NCBI RefSeq assembly: GCF_900167335.1
Contig: NZ_FUXI01000010.1
Span: forward strand, 1 to 64,000
Length of the DNA: 64,000 bases
Source of the DNA: Pilibacter termitis
Lineage (GTDB): Bacteria > Bacillota > Bacilli > Lactobacillales > Streptococcaceae
Direction of reading: 5' to 3'
The notes under the pieces: model-generated
Seen by the model: the letters and a program-made list of their open reading frames with translations, nothing else
Database searches by the model: none
What the model was told of the DNA's origin: nothing
Translations under genes and position numbers: made by a program
In this document: positions 1 through 8,042 of the stretch, one piece after another
Position numbering within the stretch: position 1 is the stretch's first letter
How the letters are laid out: each line of letters begins with the position of its first letter

Positions 1-29
1 AGACTTCAAAACGCACCATTTCGCTTTTA
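1..29. repeat. Nested palindrome, partial copy A0 (right half only)
   Basis: The first 29 bases match the right half of the dispersed nested palindrome: second arm AGACTTC, then outer arm GCACCAT, then the conserved end CGCTTTTA. The left half lies outside the window. It abuts copy A with only six bases between, so the copies are tandem here as they are at 16.5-17.15 kb. Confidence 0.8.
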
Positions 30-35
30 TTTTTT

Positions 36-153
36 CTAGCTACATGGTGCTGAAGTCTAGCAACTGCTCACAACAGCACTGGAAACTTACGTTTCCAGCA
101 AGTAAATGCTGTGGTTCACTGTTGCAGACTTCAAAACGCACCATTACGCTTTT
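36..153. repeat. Nested palindrome copy A
   Basis: This copy begins with the conserved CTAGCTAC and ends with CGCTTTTA. Its nested arms are ATGGTGC/GCACCAT, GAAGTCT/AGACTTC, GCAAC/GTTGC, ACAGCA/TGCTGT and tip GGAAAC/GTTTCC. It sits just beyond the 3' end of hsdS. Copy B at 7.9 kb has the same arm set. Confidence 0.9.
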
Positions 154-170
154 ATTTATTTCTTGTTATT

Positions 171-1265
171 TTATACAAACATTTTTTTCAACAACGTTTT
201 TTTGATTTCTTTTAGTGTATTTAGCTTACGCTGATGAAGGGTGGTGAGGTGGTCGATAGCGGCGAAGAATGTGCCGATTTGGGTTTGTTCTCCAATAGTA
301 GGAAATAATATTTTATAATTCGCAAGTTGAGGTGATGTCAACTGTGGCACACCAGTAGATTCAACCAGCACTTTATGATTATTAATCGCATTTTCTAAAA
401 AATCTACATCATTATCTGATTTAATTGCTAGTAAGCGAACAACAGGAGTAAAATTAACTTTTCTTGCTTTTGCATACCCTACATCTCCACGACCAGTAAC
501 TGTTACTGCTGGAGCTTCAATACGAAAATCACTATCATAATATCCGACAATACCATCATTTGTTAATGCGTTTGCTAAAACAGGATATTTTCCAACTTTT
601 TTAAGTTTACTTTTATCAATATCTCCACCTGCAAAGATTACAACAGTATCTCCCAACCTACGCTGTTCCCAAGCGTCAGCATATCCCTCAAACCGAATTT
701 CTGGAACACTTTCCTCTCCTTTCGGGAACATTTGAGAGAGAAATGTTTGTTTTGTTTCATAAAGTAATTCTAGCTTACGCTGATGAAGGGTGATGAGGTG
801 GTCGAGGTGTTTGAAGAAATTGCCGATTTTGATTTGTTCTTCAAAAGTTGGAACTTGGACTTTAACTGCGTTAATAGCTGTTTTCGATAAACTTGGAACT
901 CCTGTTGATTCATCTAATTGTTTCCAATTAATTCTTTGGAAAATATCATTAACAAAATATAAATCATAATCAGTTTTCGGGATTGAAAAGAACAAAGTAT
1001 CTACAGTCCAAAATGGAGCTTTTAATAGATACGGTTTATCAATAGTGCCTTTACGTCCAACTCCGATAGCATCATCTTCATAAGATAATGCTTCATCAAC
1101 ACTAAGCATATAACCACCAGTTCCATAGACAGGAATATTTCCTTTATTTAAATGTTTGTAATCTCTACCAGAGCGAATATCTACAACCTCCCCCAACCTA
1201 CGCTGTTCCCAAGCGTCAGTGAATCCGTCGAACCTTATTTCTGGTATATTTGTTATTTTATCCAT
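171..1265 (-). CDS. hsdS: Type I restriction-modification specificity subunit HsdS
   Basis: This 364-residue protein selects the DNA target of a type I restriction-methylation complex. It has the classic two-half HsdS layout. Each half opens with PEIRF(D/E)G then a DAWEQRRLG stretch, runs through a target recognition domain of about 150 residues, and ends in a helical spacer with TLHQRKL (near residues 160 and 350). The framework is repeated almost exactly in the DNA: 28 identical bases at 652-679 and 1192-1219, and 35 bases with one mismatch at 222-256 and 771-805. Recombination there could swap or delete a recognition domain. It is the last gene of the locus on this strand, and no hsdM is visible. 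The length is normal for the family. Confidence 0.93.
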   Translation of the reverse strand: MDKITNIPEIRFDGFTDAWEQRRLGEVVDIRSGRDYKHLNKGNIPVYGTGGYMLSVDEALSYEDDAIGVGRKGTIDKPYLLKAPFWTVDTLFFSIPKTDYDLYFVNDIFQRINWKQLDESTGVPSLSKTAINAVKVQVPTFEEQIKIGNFFKHLDHLITLHQRKLELLYETKQTFLSQMFPKGEESVPEIRFEGYADAWEQRRLGDTVVIFAGGDIDKSKLKKVGKYPVLANALTNDGIVGYYDSDFRIEAPAVTVTGRGDVGYAKARKVNFTPVVRLLAIKSDNDVDFLENAINNHKVLVESTGVPQLTSPQLANYKILFPTIGEQTQIGTFFAAIDHLTTLHQRKLNTLKEIKKTLLKKMFV

Positions 1266-1440
1266 TTATTTGCTCCTTTATTATACTTTTGAGTGTTTTA
1301 TCAAGTCTGATGTTATTTTTTAACTTACTTTTTTCTGCCTCTTTAGCAATAATTTTCATATCCGTCACTCTTTACTCACTTTTTTAGCTTACTTTATTCA
1401 CGATAAAGTTTCAATAAATAATTATCACAATATATTTTGT

Positions 1441-1468
1441 TTGACATTTCTTTTTTAACTGCTATAAT
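1441..1468 (+). promoter_or_regulatory. Strong sigma-A-type promoter facing the Abi gene
   Basis: TTGACA at 1441-1446 and TATAAT at 1463-1468 are perfect consensus boxes with a 16-bp spacer. No reading frame starts downstream on this strand. The only thing it could transcribe before the terminator at 1521-1539 is a short RNA of about 65 nt. Confidence 0.8.
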
Positions 1469-1474
1469 TTAGCT

Positions 1475-1540
1475 ATCAAATACTATTAAAGTATTAAAAA
1501 GCAAACATTTGTTTCTTTGACCCGCTTATGCGGGTTTTTC
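1475..1540 (+). ncRNA. Predicted small RNA next to the Abi/HEPN gene
   Basis: The unit is bounded by a consensus promoter (1441-1468) and a rho-independent terminator (stem 1521-1525 with 1530-1534, followed by five T). The start at about 1475 is inferred from the promoter. The RNA can fold into a 5' hairpin (AATACT 1479-1484 with AGTATT 1490-1495), a weak AAAC/GTTT hairpin (1503-1514) and the terminator. It runs opposite to the Abi gene and the two ends overlap: the Abi stop codon lies in the terminator loop. It may be an RNA antitoxin or guide partner for the HEPN protein, by analogy with RNA-linked AbiF systems. That role is inference. Confidence 0.6.
1521..1539 (+). terminator. Terminator of the small RNA
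   Basis: CCCGC, loop TTAT, GCGGG, then TTTTTC. The T-run lies only on the plus-strand side, so it terminates plus-strand transcription. The minus-strand Abi gene has its stop codon in the loop. Confidence 0.85.
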
Positions 1541-2251
1541 TTTTTTCATCTTATTAAAACGATTAGCATTTTTTATAATTTCTCCAAGCTCAACATCATT
1601 TGGTAATAGTTTTCTCAAAAGCTGTACCCGTCGCAATTTATTTTGGTGATTCGTTCGCTCATTTGTTGTCAAGTACACATTTAGTGGTGTAAGGTGAAAC
1701 AAATTATTTCTTAAATTTTTCAATTCCTTTATCATTTTGAGATTATAACTTTTCGGACAAATTTTCTCCTGTGTGTCTTTATCCAAAATATCCAACAACT
1801 TCACTACGGTACCAAATGTAGACTTTGTCACATATACCCATGTCTCTTGAAAATCATAGTCTTTTCTTCCATTGCTAATTTCTTTATTCAAGATTCCTTT
1901 TACTTCTTCTTTCAATCCTAGTGTCAATTGTTCATATTCTATCATTTCACTTAGATAATATGCCAATTTAGAATTAATTTCTTTTTCTAGCTCTAAAATT
2001 TTTGAAATAACTTTCTTTGACACTCTTAAATCTAGCTCATAATATTCTTGCCATTCACTAAAGTTTTTTTCTTGATACTCATGTTTCTTTTCCGTAAAAC
2101 TTCTCGCAAACTTCACTTTTCCACAACTTACAACATTGTAATAATTATGCAACAACAAATAATTTTGTGCAGAAGTTGAATCATAAAATAAAATCTTTTT
2201 ATTTTCTTTAAGATACTCAAGTTGTTCTTCTAAACTTTTAAATACTTTCAT
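1526..2251 (-). CDS. Abi_2/AbiF-like abortive-infection protein with HEPN motif
   Basis: This 241-residue, highly charged and mostly helical protein has no signal peptide. The central region (an HEYQEKNF segment, then YYELDLRVSKKV and a run ending IEYE) and the C-terminal R-N-N-L-F-H followed by LTPL fit the Abi_2 (AbiD/AbiF) family. That last motif is RxxxxH (R181, H186), the catalytic signature of HEPN ribonucleases. The gene sits between hsdR and hsdS, where hsdM would often be, so the locus is a small defence island. A predicted 65-nt RNA is transcribed towards its 3' end. The Shine-Dalgarno site before the ATG is weak and distant (AAAGG about 13 bases away). Family membership is judged by eye; the ribonuclease role is inference from the motif. 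Confidence 0.65.
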   Translation of the reverse strand: MKVFKSLEEQLEYLKENKKILFYDSTSAQNYLLLHNYYNVVSCGKVKFARSFTEKKHEYQEKNFSEWQEYYELDLRVSKKVISKILELEKEINSKLAYYLSEMIEYEQLTLGLKEEVKGILNKEISNGRKDYDFQETWVYVTKSTFGTVVKLLDILDKDTQEKICPKSYNLKMIKELKNLRNNLFHLTPLNVYLTTNERTNHQNKLRRVQLLRKLLPNDVELGEIIKNANRFNKMKKEKPA

Positions 2252-2342
2252 CTTATTAAAGGTACCTTTCTTTTTTTCACACTTGAATCATAAAGGATGA
2301 AGTAATACGAAAAAGATATTCCTCCAACCTTTAAAAAGCCAA

Positions 2343-5300
2343 TTATTCCCCTTTTTTTATCTCGTCTGCCATTTCATAAAAAGCCTTACGAAATTGAATA
2401 CGGTAGCGAACCCAGTTTAAGTTTGCCACTTCTGGAGAGGCGATTGACGGATAGTCAGCTTTTGCGTTGTTCATCATATTGGTAAGCTCTCCTTGCTTAT
2501 CCATATCTTCTTCTCCTAAGCGGTGTTTTTTCACAAGCTGTGCCAAGTCTTTTGGCATAATGCTGTTATCCAGCCCCCAAGTCCGAATGAAATGCGTGAT
2601 TTGTTTGATATTGCTATCACTCTGTGCCTGTTCCATTGCTTGATTCATTGACTCAACATCTCTCGGTGCGGGGTAGCGATCAAACACAAATTCTTTTGTG
2701 AAAATCTTGGAAACAAACGTCCGCATTTTTGATTTTTCTTTTTCATTCTCACTTTTCGCAATTTCAATATGAATTTCTTCACGTGTACTGCTCGCTTTCT
2801 CCATTTCACCTGCATGAACTTCATCTGCCATTTTCGCAATCAGCTCAACCAAATAATCATAATTAATCGTTACATCATGAACATGCACCATTGATAAATT
2901 GACTTGAGAAATGTCAATATCCTCACGTTTTGCTCTACGTTCTTTCAACTCTCCTGCGATAACGGTCGTTAAAATGACTTCTTCTTCTTCGGTAATTCCA
3001 ACGCTCTCATAAAAATCTTCAGGATTTTCATACCCAGAATTTTCAGGGTCTTTCTCATTGGTAGTGTATTGTTTTAACTGGCTAATTAAGCGATTATACT
3101 CCTTTAGCATATCAAACAATTTATCTTGGTCTTTTTCACTCCGTGGCAACTGTTGAAATTCATCGGTTAAATTTGATAACTTTTGCACTACATCTTTCAT
3201 CTCCTGCTCAACCGCTTTAAATGGTTTGCTGATGATACCTGCCTCTTGATTTTCTTGTTTCAACACGTCAAGAGACTGCTGTTCTGCGGCAGATTCTCGA
3301 TTGGAATACGTGGCAAATGCTTTGTTCATTTCATATTCATTTTGAGTTGGCCAGCGATAATTCACGACAATCCCAGACGGTTTAGCAATAAAATCGTGCA
3401 TACGATTCGTACGTGAATAAGCTTGAATGAGATTGCCTCCTTTTAACGTGCGGTCAATATAGAGTGTATTCATCTCTGGAGCATCAAACCCAGTCAATAG
3501 TTGGTCAACGACAATCACCAAATCAAGATAATTCCCGTCATCTGCAGTTTTATTCAAACGTCTTGCAAGGTCGTCGGTATAATCTTTTACGCTTGTCATA
3601 TCAAATGCCGTTTTAAACAGAGTATTATAGTGCTTGATTGCACGGTGAAGATTTTCATTCGTTTTCAACTGACGGACACTATTCGACGTATCGGCTGAAA
3701 AACTCACTGCAACTTTCAATCTCTCTTTTTTAGGACGTTTGGCATTTTCTTCTTGGAATTTATCAAAATATTCCATTGCCCGAGGTGTACTCGCCTTATT
3801 CCCACCGACATGAACGGTGAACAGAGCGTTATATTTTTTATCATTTGAACGCTTGTGCCAGTTGTCAAAAATATCTTTTACAACCAACTCGACGTGTTCA
3901 GGGCTAACGTCATACACACTTGCACGAATATTGTCGTCAATATCTTCTTCCGTTACATCTTTTGGCGGTTCAATCGTTTCTTTAAATTCCACATTAAAAC
4001 CGAGAACATTCCTATCAGCAATCGCCTCTTTAATGGTGTACGCATGAAGTAATTCCCCAAAAATTTCTTTTGTCTCAGGAAATTTTGGCGTTCCCGTATA
4101 CCCCACCCAAGCAGCATTTGGAATAGATTTCCGAATACTTTCAAGCATTCCTTCATTTTCAGCATTTCCGTCTCCAGTTGAACGGTGTGCCTCGTCTACG
4201 ATAAAGAGAATATTTTTATTTATCGGCTGAAAACTCTCTCGTGATACATAGCGTGACATTTTTTGAATACTTGTCACAATAATATTTTTATCGCTTTTTT
4301 TCGTTAATTTTCTATGCAAATCAGAAATGTTTGCCGTATCACTTACGACACCCGTTTTTCCCTCAAAACTTGCGACAGGATCATAGGCTTGATACGCATC
4401 AGATGTTTGGTTGGTCAATGCAATTCTGTCAACAAGAAAAACAACTTTTTCCACATTTGAAAGCCGACTTGCAAGCCATGCCGTTTTAAAACTCGTAATC
4501 GTTTTGCCAGAGCCTGTTGTATGCCAAATATATCCTAATTTTCCGTCATCATAACAAAAATCAAATTTCTGCACTTTTTCCAGCACACGTTTTGTCGCAT
4601 ACACTTGATACGGTCGCATGACTTTAATACTCTCTTTATTTTTCGTTCCGTCAAGCACCATAAAGCGAGTCGCTAAATCATGAGCCATTGGGATAGAAAG
4701 CACTTTATCCGTAAACGTTTGCCACGAGCGAATCGGGTGAGCATTTTCTTCTTCTTGCCATTGAAAAGCAAATGCACGGTTAAAACTCTCCCTTGGCGTA
4801 TTTGCCATATAGCGAATATCGTGAGGGGTCATGGCAATTAAAATTTGTAACGTAGAAAAAATACCACTATACTGCTTTTCTGCAATGTATTGCTCCATTT
4901 GATTCAATGATTCTGTCGTACTATGAAGTGCTTTTTTCAGCTCAATCTGAAGAATCGGCAACCCATTAATCAAGAGTGTAACGTCAAATCTTCGGTTTGG
5001 TTTTCCGTCTATAATTTTCGGTCGTTCAATTTGATTCACCACTTGATAAACAGTATTCCCAGCCCCAACTTGTGTTTGGTCAAAAATCATCAAAAACACG
5101 TGTTTCCCATTATCCAAGTCAACTTCTATTTCCGAAACTCCATTCACGCCATATAAAAATTGCCCTGCTTGGTAAGGGGTTTCGAGATTGGAAATGATTT
5201 TTTTCACTTGATTAAATTCCGTACGTGATAACTCTCCTTCAAGTCTCGCACGGTTATTTTGTTCAATAATTCTCTTAAAATTCTCCCACAACTGTTCTGT

Positions 5301-5402
5301 CGTTTTGATTTCTTCTACATATTCCCACTGTTTCACGTCACCAATTCTCGTCAAGTAATCAATGACTTCTCTTTCAAATTGTAATTCTGATTGATTTTTC
5401 AT
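2343..5402 (-). CDS. hsdR: Type I restriction endonuclease subunit HsdR
   Basis: This 1019-residue motor and nuclease subunit translocates DNA and cuts it when the target is unmethylated. The N-terminal nuclease domain has the RFDVTLLINGLPILQIELKK segment, giving the D...(E/Q)xK active site. The helicase part shows Walker A TTGSGKT near residue 300, Walker B/DEAH as VDEAHRS, YTGTP (motif III), and a late LLTGFDAP...RTNR motif. The C-terminal region is helical and probably binds the methylase. The length is typical. Its start is three bases from the end of the preceding S-like gene, so the two are co-transcribed. The frame is intact. Confidence 0.95.
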   Translation of the reverse strand: MKNQSELQFEREVIDYLTRIGDVKQWEYVEEIKTTEQLWENFKRIIEQNNRARLEGELSRTEFNQVKKIISNLETPYQAGQFLYGVNGVSEIEVDLDNGKHVFLMIFDQTQVGAGNTVYQVVNQIERPKIIDGKPNRRFDVTLLINGLPILQIELKKALHSTTESLNQMEQYIAEKQYSGIFSTLQILIAMTPHDIRYMANTPRESFNRAFAFQWQEEENAHPIRSWQTFTDKVLSIPMAHDLATRFMVLDGTKNKESIKVMRPYQVYATKRVLEKVQKFDFCYDDGKLGYIWHTTGSGKTITSFKTAWLASRLSNVEKVVFLVDRIALTNQTSDAYQAYDPVASFEGKTGVVSDTANISDLHRKLTKKSDKNIIVTSIQKMSRYVSRESFQPINKNILFIVDEAHRSTGDGNAENEGMLESIRKSIPNAAWVGYTGTPKFPETKEIFGELLHAYTIKEAIADRNVLGFNVEFKETIEPPKDVTEEDIDDNIRASVYDVSPEHVELVVKDIFDNWHKRSNDKKYNALFTVHVGGNKASTPRAMEYFDKFQEENAKRPKKERLKVAVSFSADTSNSVRQLKTNENLHRAIKHYNTLFKTAFDMTSVKDYTDDLARRLNKTADDGNYLDLVIVVDQLLTGFDAPEMNTLYIDRTLKGGNLIQAYSRTNRMHDFIAKPSGIVVNYRWPTQNEYEMNKAFATYSNRESAAEQQSLDVLKQENQEAGIISKPFKAVEQEMKDVVQKLSNLTDEFQQLPRSEKDQDKLFDMLKEYNRLISQLKQYTTNEKDPENSGYENPEDFYESVGITEEEEVILTTVIAGELKERRAKREDIDISQVNLSMVHVHDVTINYDYLVELIAKMADEVHAGEMEKASSTREEIHIEIAKSENEKEKSKMRTFVSKIFTKEFVFDRYPAPRDVESMNQAMEQAQSDSNIKQITHFIRTWGLDNSIMPKDLAQLVKKHRLGEEDMDKQGELTNMMNNAKADYPSIASPEVANLNWVRYRIQFRKAFYEMADEIKKGE

Positions 5403-5405
5403 GTT

Positions 5406-5990
5406 CTATTCCTCCAAAAAATTCGCCATATTTTCTTCCAAAATTAAACTTGTCATTTGTTCTAAATGTTCTCCGTAATCTTTTAATTTTTTTTGAAGTT
5501 GCACGCTTTGGGCATAGGCTTTTGCAATGACACGTTGAGTTTCAAGTGGAAGAATCGGAATTTCCAGCTCTTCTAAAGATTTAATCGGAATCCTCTGAGA
5601 CGCATTTGTTCCTTGCACTTCCCGCAATTTTTGTCTTTTCACTTCCGAATAAGAATTAAACAAATAAAGAAAATATCCTGAATCAAGAGAGACGTTCGTA
5701 AATCTCACTCGTATAAAATTATTGGTGAATATTTTCCCAACATTTTTTTGACTGACAATTGCCGCCAAATGAGTAGAAACATTAATCACCACATCACCAA
5801 GTTTTAACAAAAACTCTTTATTTTTCTCCTTTTGTTTCTCATTTGCAATAAGTTCTATCATAAAATAATCCTCTTGGAAAGCCTCTATGTCATAATAGTC
5901 GTTCAAAATCGTTGAACAGCGTGCTTCTATTTTTGATTTGCTTATTCCCGCTTCAACAGACACAAAATTTTTTAACTTCGCCTTTTTCAA
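5406..5990 (-). CDS. Single-TRD HsdS-like protein (half specificity subunit)
   Basis: This 194-residue protein resembles one half of an HsdS subunit: an N-terminal recognition-type region (GDVVINVSTHLAAIVS around residues 68-83, then FIRVRF), IPIKSLEELEIPILPLETQR near residue 145, and a closing coiled-coil spacer. That last element is the hallmark end of a type I TRD. It is the first gene of the restriction operon and ends three bases before hsdR. It could dimerise into an alternative specificity subunit or regulate the complex. It does not share the repeated DNA framework of the full hsdS, so it is not a simple fragment of it. No methylase gene accompanies it here. Confidence 0.7.
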   Translation of the reverse strand: MKKAKLKNFVSVEAGISKSKIEARCSTILNDYYDIEAFQEDYFMIELIANEKQKEKNKEFLLKLGDVVINVSTHLAAIVSQKNVGKIFTNNFIRVRFTNVSLDSGYFLYLFNSYSEVKRQKLREVQGTNASQRIPIKSLEELEIPILPLETQRVIAKAYAQSVQLQKKLKDYGEHLEQMTSLILEENMANFLEE

Positions 5991-6070
5991 AATCTCCCTC
6001 CTTATCTTTAGAGATAGGCTTATTTGTATTGAATTATATCAAACGTCCATTTAATAGTCAAATAAAAAAA

Positions 6071-6096
6071 TGGAATATTTGTATATTCCATTTTTT
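6071..6096. terminator. Bidirectional terminator between cydD and the restriction locus
   Basis: TGGAATA (6071-6077) pairs with TATTCCA (6084-6090), with an A-run on the left and a T-run on the right. It lies between cydD (3' end at 6143) and the first restriction gene (start 5990). Confidence 0.75.
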
Positions 6097-6142
6097 TGTT
6101 TTTTGTGATGGGAAAACAAGCCCCAAGCTCGTTCACTCGTTT

Positions 6143-7852
6143 TTATCCTCTCAATTCCCCAATCAATGATCGGTAAACTTCATTTTCGCTCAGTAATTTT
6201 TCATGCGTGCCAAAGCCTGCGACTTTTCCGTTTTTTAGCACTAGAATGGCATCCATTTGTGGCATCCAGTGCAGACGGTGGGTGGCAAGAAAAACAAGGC
6301 GATTTTCAAAAAGCGGTAAAATGGCATTTTTGATTTCCATTTCGGTGGCAATATCTAAATGAGCCGTCGGCTCATCTAGTAATAAAATCCGTCGTTCCTC
6401 GCTTAAAAATGCACGTGCAAGAGCAATTCTTTGTGCCTGCCCGCCACTGACTTCTCTTGCTCCTTGACCAATTTGGGTGTTTAGCCCTTCTGGCAAACTT
6501 TCCAGAAACGAAGTCAAACCACTTAATTTGACCGCATGGACAATATCTTCCTCGCTCGCCTCAGGTGTGTAAAGTGTCAAATTCTCTCTCAACGTGCCAG
6601 AGAAAAGAAAACTCGCTTGAGGAATGAAACTAAGATTTTTCTGCCATGCTTGTTGCTTTAAATGCTGAAGTTTGGTGTCGTTTAGTGAAATTTCACCACT
6701 ATTGGCAGTGAGAAAACCTGCTAACAGCTGAATGAGCGTTGATTTCCCCGCACCACTTGCACCGATAATCCCGATTTTTCCATACCCTTGCCATTGAAAA
6801 TCAACCGTATCTATTGTAGGCAACTCCTCATAAGAGAAATTTAAGTTAGAGATAGACAAACTACTTTCTTCATTCCAACTTGAAAAAAATTCTTCCTCGC
6901 CAAGCAATGTTTCCTCTTGATTTAACACGTTTTGAATTTCCACAAATGCGTTTTTTCCGTTGAGTGTGGCGTGATAGTCTCCTGCAAAATCTCGGAGGGG
7001 CAAGAAATATTCTGGTGCTAAAATCAAACAAGTAAGTGCTGGAAAAAGTGTCAATTCTCCGTTTATTAGACGAATCCCGAGAAACGTTGCCACAATTGCC
7101 ACGGAAAGTGTCGTGAAAAAATCAAGAGCAAAAGTGGAAAGTATCGCAATTCTAAGTGTTGCCATTGTGGACTTTCTAAAGCGTTCGCTCGTTTGATAAA
7201 TAGCATTCGTGTAAGATTTTGACAAACCAAACAGTTTGAGTGTTTTTAAGCCACGAAGTGAGTCGATAAAATGATTGCTTAAAATTTGAAAATTTTTGTA
7301 CTGCGAACTTGCTTTTGCCTGTGCCGCTTTTCCTAAAACAATCATGAAAACAATGATAATCGGAAACACAAGAAGTAAGCTAAGGGCGGACGTTTTATCC
7401 AAATAAAAGACAAAACCTAAAATAATCAGCGGAAAAATTGCCATATTTAACAATTTACTAAAGGTTAGCTGTATGTAGTTTTCCACTTCTGAAATGCCGT
7501 CAAGCACCATGGTTGTCGCATTTCCACTTCCTTGTTGTTGCACGAGAAAAGGATTTTCAAATAACTTTTGAACGAGACGCTCTCGCATGATTTTCGCCTG
7601 CTCATACGCATAAACATCAAGCATTTGCTCACGTACATAAGTGGCGATATGTCGCAATGTATAAAACAATAGAAACAACGCAATATTTTTCACCTGCGAA
7701 GAGAGTTTTTCCCCTTGCCATACGTGCGTAATTGCACTTGCTAAAAACCAACCTTGAAGTGCCACGAAAAACGCCTGCAATACTGCAAGTAAAGACAAAC
7801 GCATGAGAATATTTTTGACATTTGGTAAACGAAACAATGTTTTTTCAATCAT
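6143..7852 (-). CDS. cydD: Thiol-reductant ABC exporter subunit CydD
   Basis: This 569-residue fused half-transporter has six predicted membrane helices in residues 1-300, then an ATPase domain with Walker A GASGAGKST, signature SGGQAQRIALARA, Walker B LLLDEPTA and an H-loop ATHR. The segment DYHATLNGKNA before the ATPase is typical of CydD rather than CydC. CydDC exports cysteine and glutathione and is needed to assemble cytochrome bd. It follows cydA and cydB on the same strand, separated from cydB by a nested palindrome. The partner cydC, normally next, is absent: the restriction locus follows instead. The ATG has a GGAGAA site nine bases upstream. Confidence 0.9.
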   Translation of the reverse strand: MIEKTLFRLPNVKNILMRLSLLAVLQAFFVALQGWFLASAITHVWQGEKLSSQVKNIALFLLFYTLRHIATYVREQMLDVYAYEQAKIMRERLVQKLFENPFLVQQQGSGNATTMVLDGISEVENYIQLTFSKLLNMAIFPLIILGFVFYLDKTSALSLLLVFPIIIVFMIVLGKAAQAKASSQYKNFQILSNHFIDSLRGLKTLKLFGLSKSYTNAIYQTSERFRKSTMATLRIAILSTFALDFFTTLSVAIVATFLGIRLINGELTLFPALTCLILAPEYFLPLRDFAGDYHATLNGKNAFVEIQNVLNQEETLLGEEEFFSSWNEESSLSISNLNFSYEELPTIDTVDFQWQGYGKIGIIGASGAGKSTLIQLLAGFLTANSGEISLNDTKLQHLKQQAWQKNLSFIPQASFLFSGTLRENLTLYTPEASEEDIVHAVKLSGLTSFLESLPEGLNTQIGQGAREVSGGQAQRIALARAFLSEERRILLLDEPTAHLDIATEMEIKNAILPLFENRLVFLATHRLHWMPQMDAILVLKNGKVAGFGTHEKLLSENEVYRSLIGELRG

Positions 7853-7870
7853 GCTTTTCTTCTCCTTTTT

Positions 7871-7989
7871 CTAGCTACATGGTGCTGAAGTCTGGCAACT
7901 GCTCACAACAGCACTGGAAACTACGTTTCCAGCAAGTAAATGCTGTGGCTCACTGTTGCAGACTTCAAAACGCACCATTACGCTTTTAT
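7871..7989. repeat. Nested palindrome copy B, inside the cyd gene cluster
   Basis: It has the same arms as copy A: ATGGTGC/GCACCAT, GAAGTCT/AGACTTC, GCAAC/GTTGC, ACAGCA/TGCTGT, GGAAAC/GTTTCC. It occupies almost all the space between cydB and cydD, so any cydABD message would contain the whole hairpin. Confidence 0.92.
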
Positions 7990-8042
7990 ATATTGAGCGA
8001 GCTGACAATTTGCCAGCTCGCTTTCTTATTCTTTATTACTAC

